Made by a program: the position numbers and the translations under genes. Shown here piece after piece: positions 5,277 to 6,240 of a stretch of DNA of 6,240 bases; the stretch's first letter is position 1, and each line of letters starts with the position of its first letter. The stretch comes from Christensenella sp. UBA4379 (lineage in GTDB: Bacteria > Bacillota > Clostridia > Christensenellales > Aristaeellaceae): the NCBI GenBank assembly GCA_002391225.1, contig DGRV01000083.1, forward strand, positions 1-6,240. Reading direction: 5' to 3'. Below the pieces are notes generated by a model that saw only the letters and a program-made list of their open reading frames with translations, was not told the origin of the DNA and made no database searches.

Positions 5277-6188
5277 ATGTCAGTTCTTTCCAGAAGAAAG
5301 CAGGGTGAGCTCGGCGGCCTGAGCGACCGCACCAGCGACATCATCCTGATCGTTTTCTCCCTCCTGATCCTTCTGATCGTGGCGTATCCGCTGTACTACG
5401 TGCTGGTGGCCTCGTTCTCGGACCCCTACGACGTGTACGCGGGCAAGACCTTCTTCCTGCCCAGCCAGGCGACCCTGGACGGCTATAAGGCGGTGTTCGC
5501 CGAGCCCAACATCGTCCGCGGCTACGGCAACAGCATCCTGTACACGGTGGTCGGCACCATCTACTCCGTGGCGCTGATCTACCTGGTGGCCTATCCGCTG
5601 TCCGTTTCCACCCTGCCGGGCAAGAAGCTCATCAGCATCTTCTTCATCATCACCATGTACTTTGGCGGCGGCCTGATCCCCACCTACCTGATCGTGCAGA
5701 AGACCGGCATCATGCAGACCATCTGGGCCATGTTCCTGCCGGGCGGCGTGGCGGTCAGCAACGCGATCATCGCCCGCAACTACTTTGAAAACAGCATCCC
5801 CATGTCCCTCAAGGAAGCCGCGAGCATCGACGGCGCGGGCCACTTCCGCATCTTCTTCTCCATGATCATCCCGCTGAGCCTGCCGATCCTCTCCGTTATG
5901 GTGATCTTCTCCATGGTGGCCTACTGGAACGACTGGTTCACCGCCCTGATCTACATGACCAACGAGCAGGCCCCCCTGCCCCTGGTGCTGCGCAACATCC
6001 TGATCAAGTCCTCCGCTTCCGCTTCCCAGGCCAGCATGATTTCCGGCGGCTACGCCGAGCTCAACAAGATGACGGAAATGATCAAGTTCGCCTCCATCAT
6101 CGTCGCCGCCGCCCCCATGCTGATTGCCTACCCCTTCGTCCAGAAGTACTTTGAAAAAGGCCTCATGGCCGGAGCGGTCAAGGGCTAA
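5277..6188 (+). CDS. ABC sugar transporter permease, YtcP/LplC-type (CUT1 family)
   Basis: The second membrane subunit of the importer, forming the channel with the preceding permease. The 303-residue protein has about six membrane segments: near residues 21-46, 88-108, 117-140, 148-165, 197-217 and 270-288. The EAA loop lies at about 180-200 (EAASIDGAGHFR, then IPL). YWNDWF at 216-221 and the C-terminal KGLMAGAVKG are hallmarks of this subgroup. GGGAGG lies eight bases before the ATG, and translation probably follows from the first permease within one transcript. Strong use of GC-ending codons (CTG, ATC, GGC, AAC) matches the first permease and suggests high expression. The solute-binding protein is expected downstream but is not in the window. 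Confidence 0.93.
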   Translation: MSVLSRRKQGELGGLSDRTSDIILIVFSLLILLIVAYPLYYVLVASFSDPYDVYAGKTFFLPSQATLDGYKAVFAEPNIVRGYGNSILYTVVGTIYSVALIYLVAYPLSVSTLPGKKLISIFFIITMYFGGGLIPTYLIVQKTGIMQTIWAMFLPGGVAVSNAIIARNYFENSIPMSLKEAASIDGAGHFRIFFSMIIPLSLPILSVMVIFSMVAYWNDWFTALIYMTNEQAPLPLVLRNILIKSSASASQASMISGGYAELNKMTEMIKFASIIVAAAPMLIAYPFVQKYFEKGLMAGAVKG

Positions 6189-6192
6189 AGCC

Positions 6193-6240
6193 AGGTAGGA
6201 GGGGGCGCTCGCTCGCGCTCGCTAAGGTAGAAGGGAGCGC
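6193..6240. repeat. Start of a 32-bp tandem repeat after the second permease (cut by the window edge)
   Basis: Starting four bases after the stop, AGGTAGGAGGGGGCGC (6193-6208) recurs as AGGTAGAAGGGAGCGC (6225-6240), with 14 of 16 bases identical and a 32-bp period. Within the first unit GCGCTCGCT also occurs twice, at 6205-6213 and 6215-6223. GCGCTC (6205-6210 or 6215-6220) can pair with GAGCGC (6235-6240), so a hairpin is possible. It may be the edge of an intergenic repeat array or a stem-loop that adjusts expression of the next gene. Confidence 0.6.

Noticed and set aside
4295..5344. Long minus-strand open frame opposite the first permease, and a similar one at 5280-5843
   Set aside because: GC-ending codons remove antisense stops. 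The translations are rich in Asp, Gln, His and Gly without domains, while the plus-strand frames encode clear permeases.

Overview
The window looks like a piece of a gut-type Firmicutes chromosome, probably a Clostridia lineage of the Oscillospiraceae/Lachnospiraceae kind. This is inferred from strong GGAGG-type Shine-Dalgarno sites, sigma-A-like promoters, LplB/YtcP-type sugar permeases and a ScrK-like fructokinase. Most genes are GC-rich. One gene (299-1474) is visibly poorer in G+C and may be acquired.

Layout. Positions 1-75 are the last 24 codons of an unidentified plus-strand gene, closed by a strong intrinsic terminator (91-136). Positions 160-290 hold an AT-rich control region made of three 40-bp tandem units. 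Each unit carries a promoter-like pair and a palindrome around the -10. They lead into a lone AAA ATPase of the AAA_14/DUF4143 type (299-1474). A bidirectional terminator (1492-1521) separates it from a convergent minus-strand operon. In transcription order that operon is a LacI-family regulator (3065-4078), a PfkB-family fructokinase (2116-3072) and pyroglutamyl-peptidase I (1550-2119). All three are joined by short stop/start overlaps.

The 252-bp divergent region 4079-4330 holds two facing promoters and three palindromic LacI-type operator candidates, one at each transcription start and one midway. It drives, on the plus strand, two CUT1-family ABC sugar permeases (4331-5257 and 5277-6188). 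The last 52 bases start what looks like a 32-bp tandem repeat in the gap before the next gene, which I would expect to be the solute-binding lipoprotein.

How it works together (inference): a fructose-containing oligosaccharide or glycoside is imported by the permeases. They would work with a binding protein outside the window and probably a shared MsmX/MsmK-type ATPase. Released fructose is phosphorylated by the kinase, and the LacI protein represses both the transporter and its own operon until sugar is present. The peptidase does not fit this sugar scheme and is the odd member. The ATPase unit appears to be independent of the locus.
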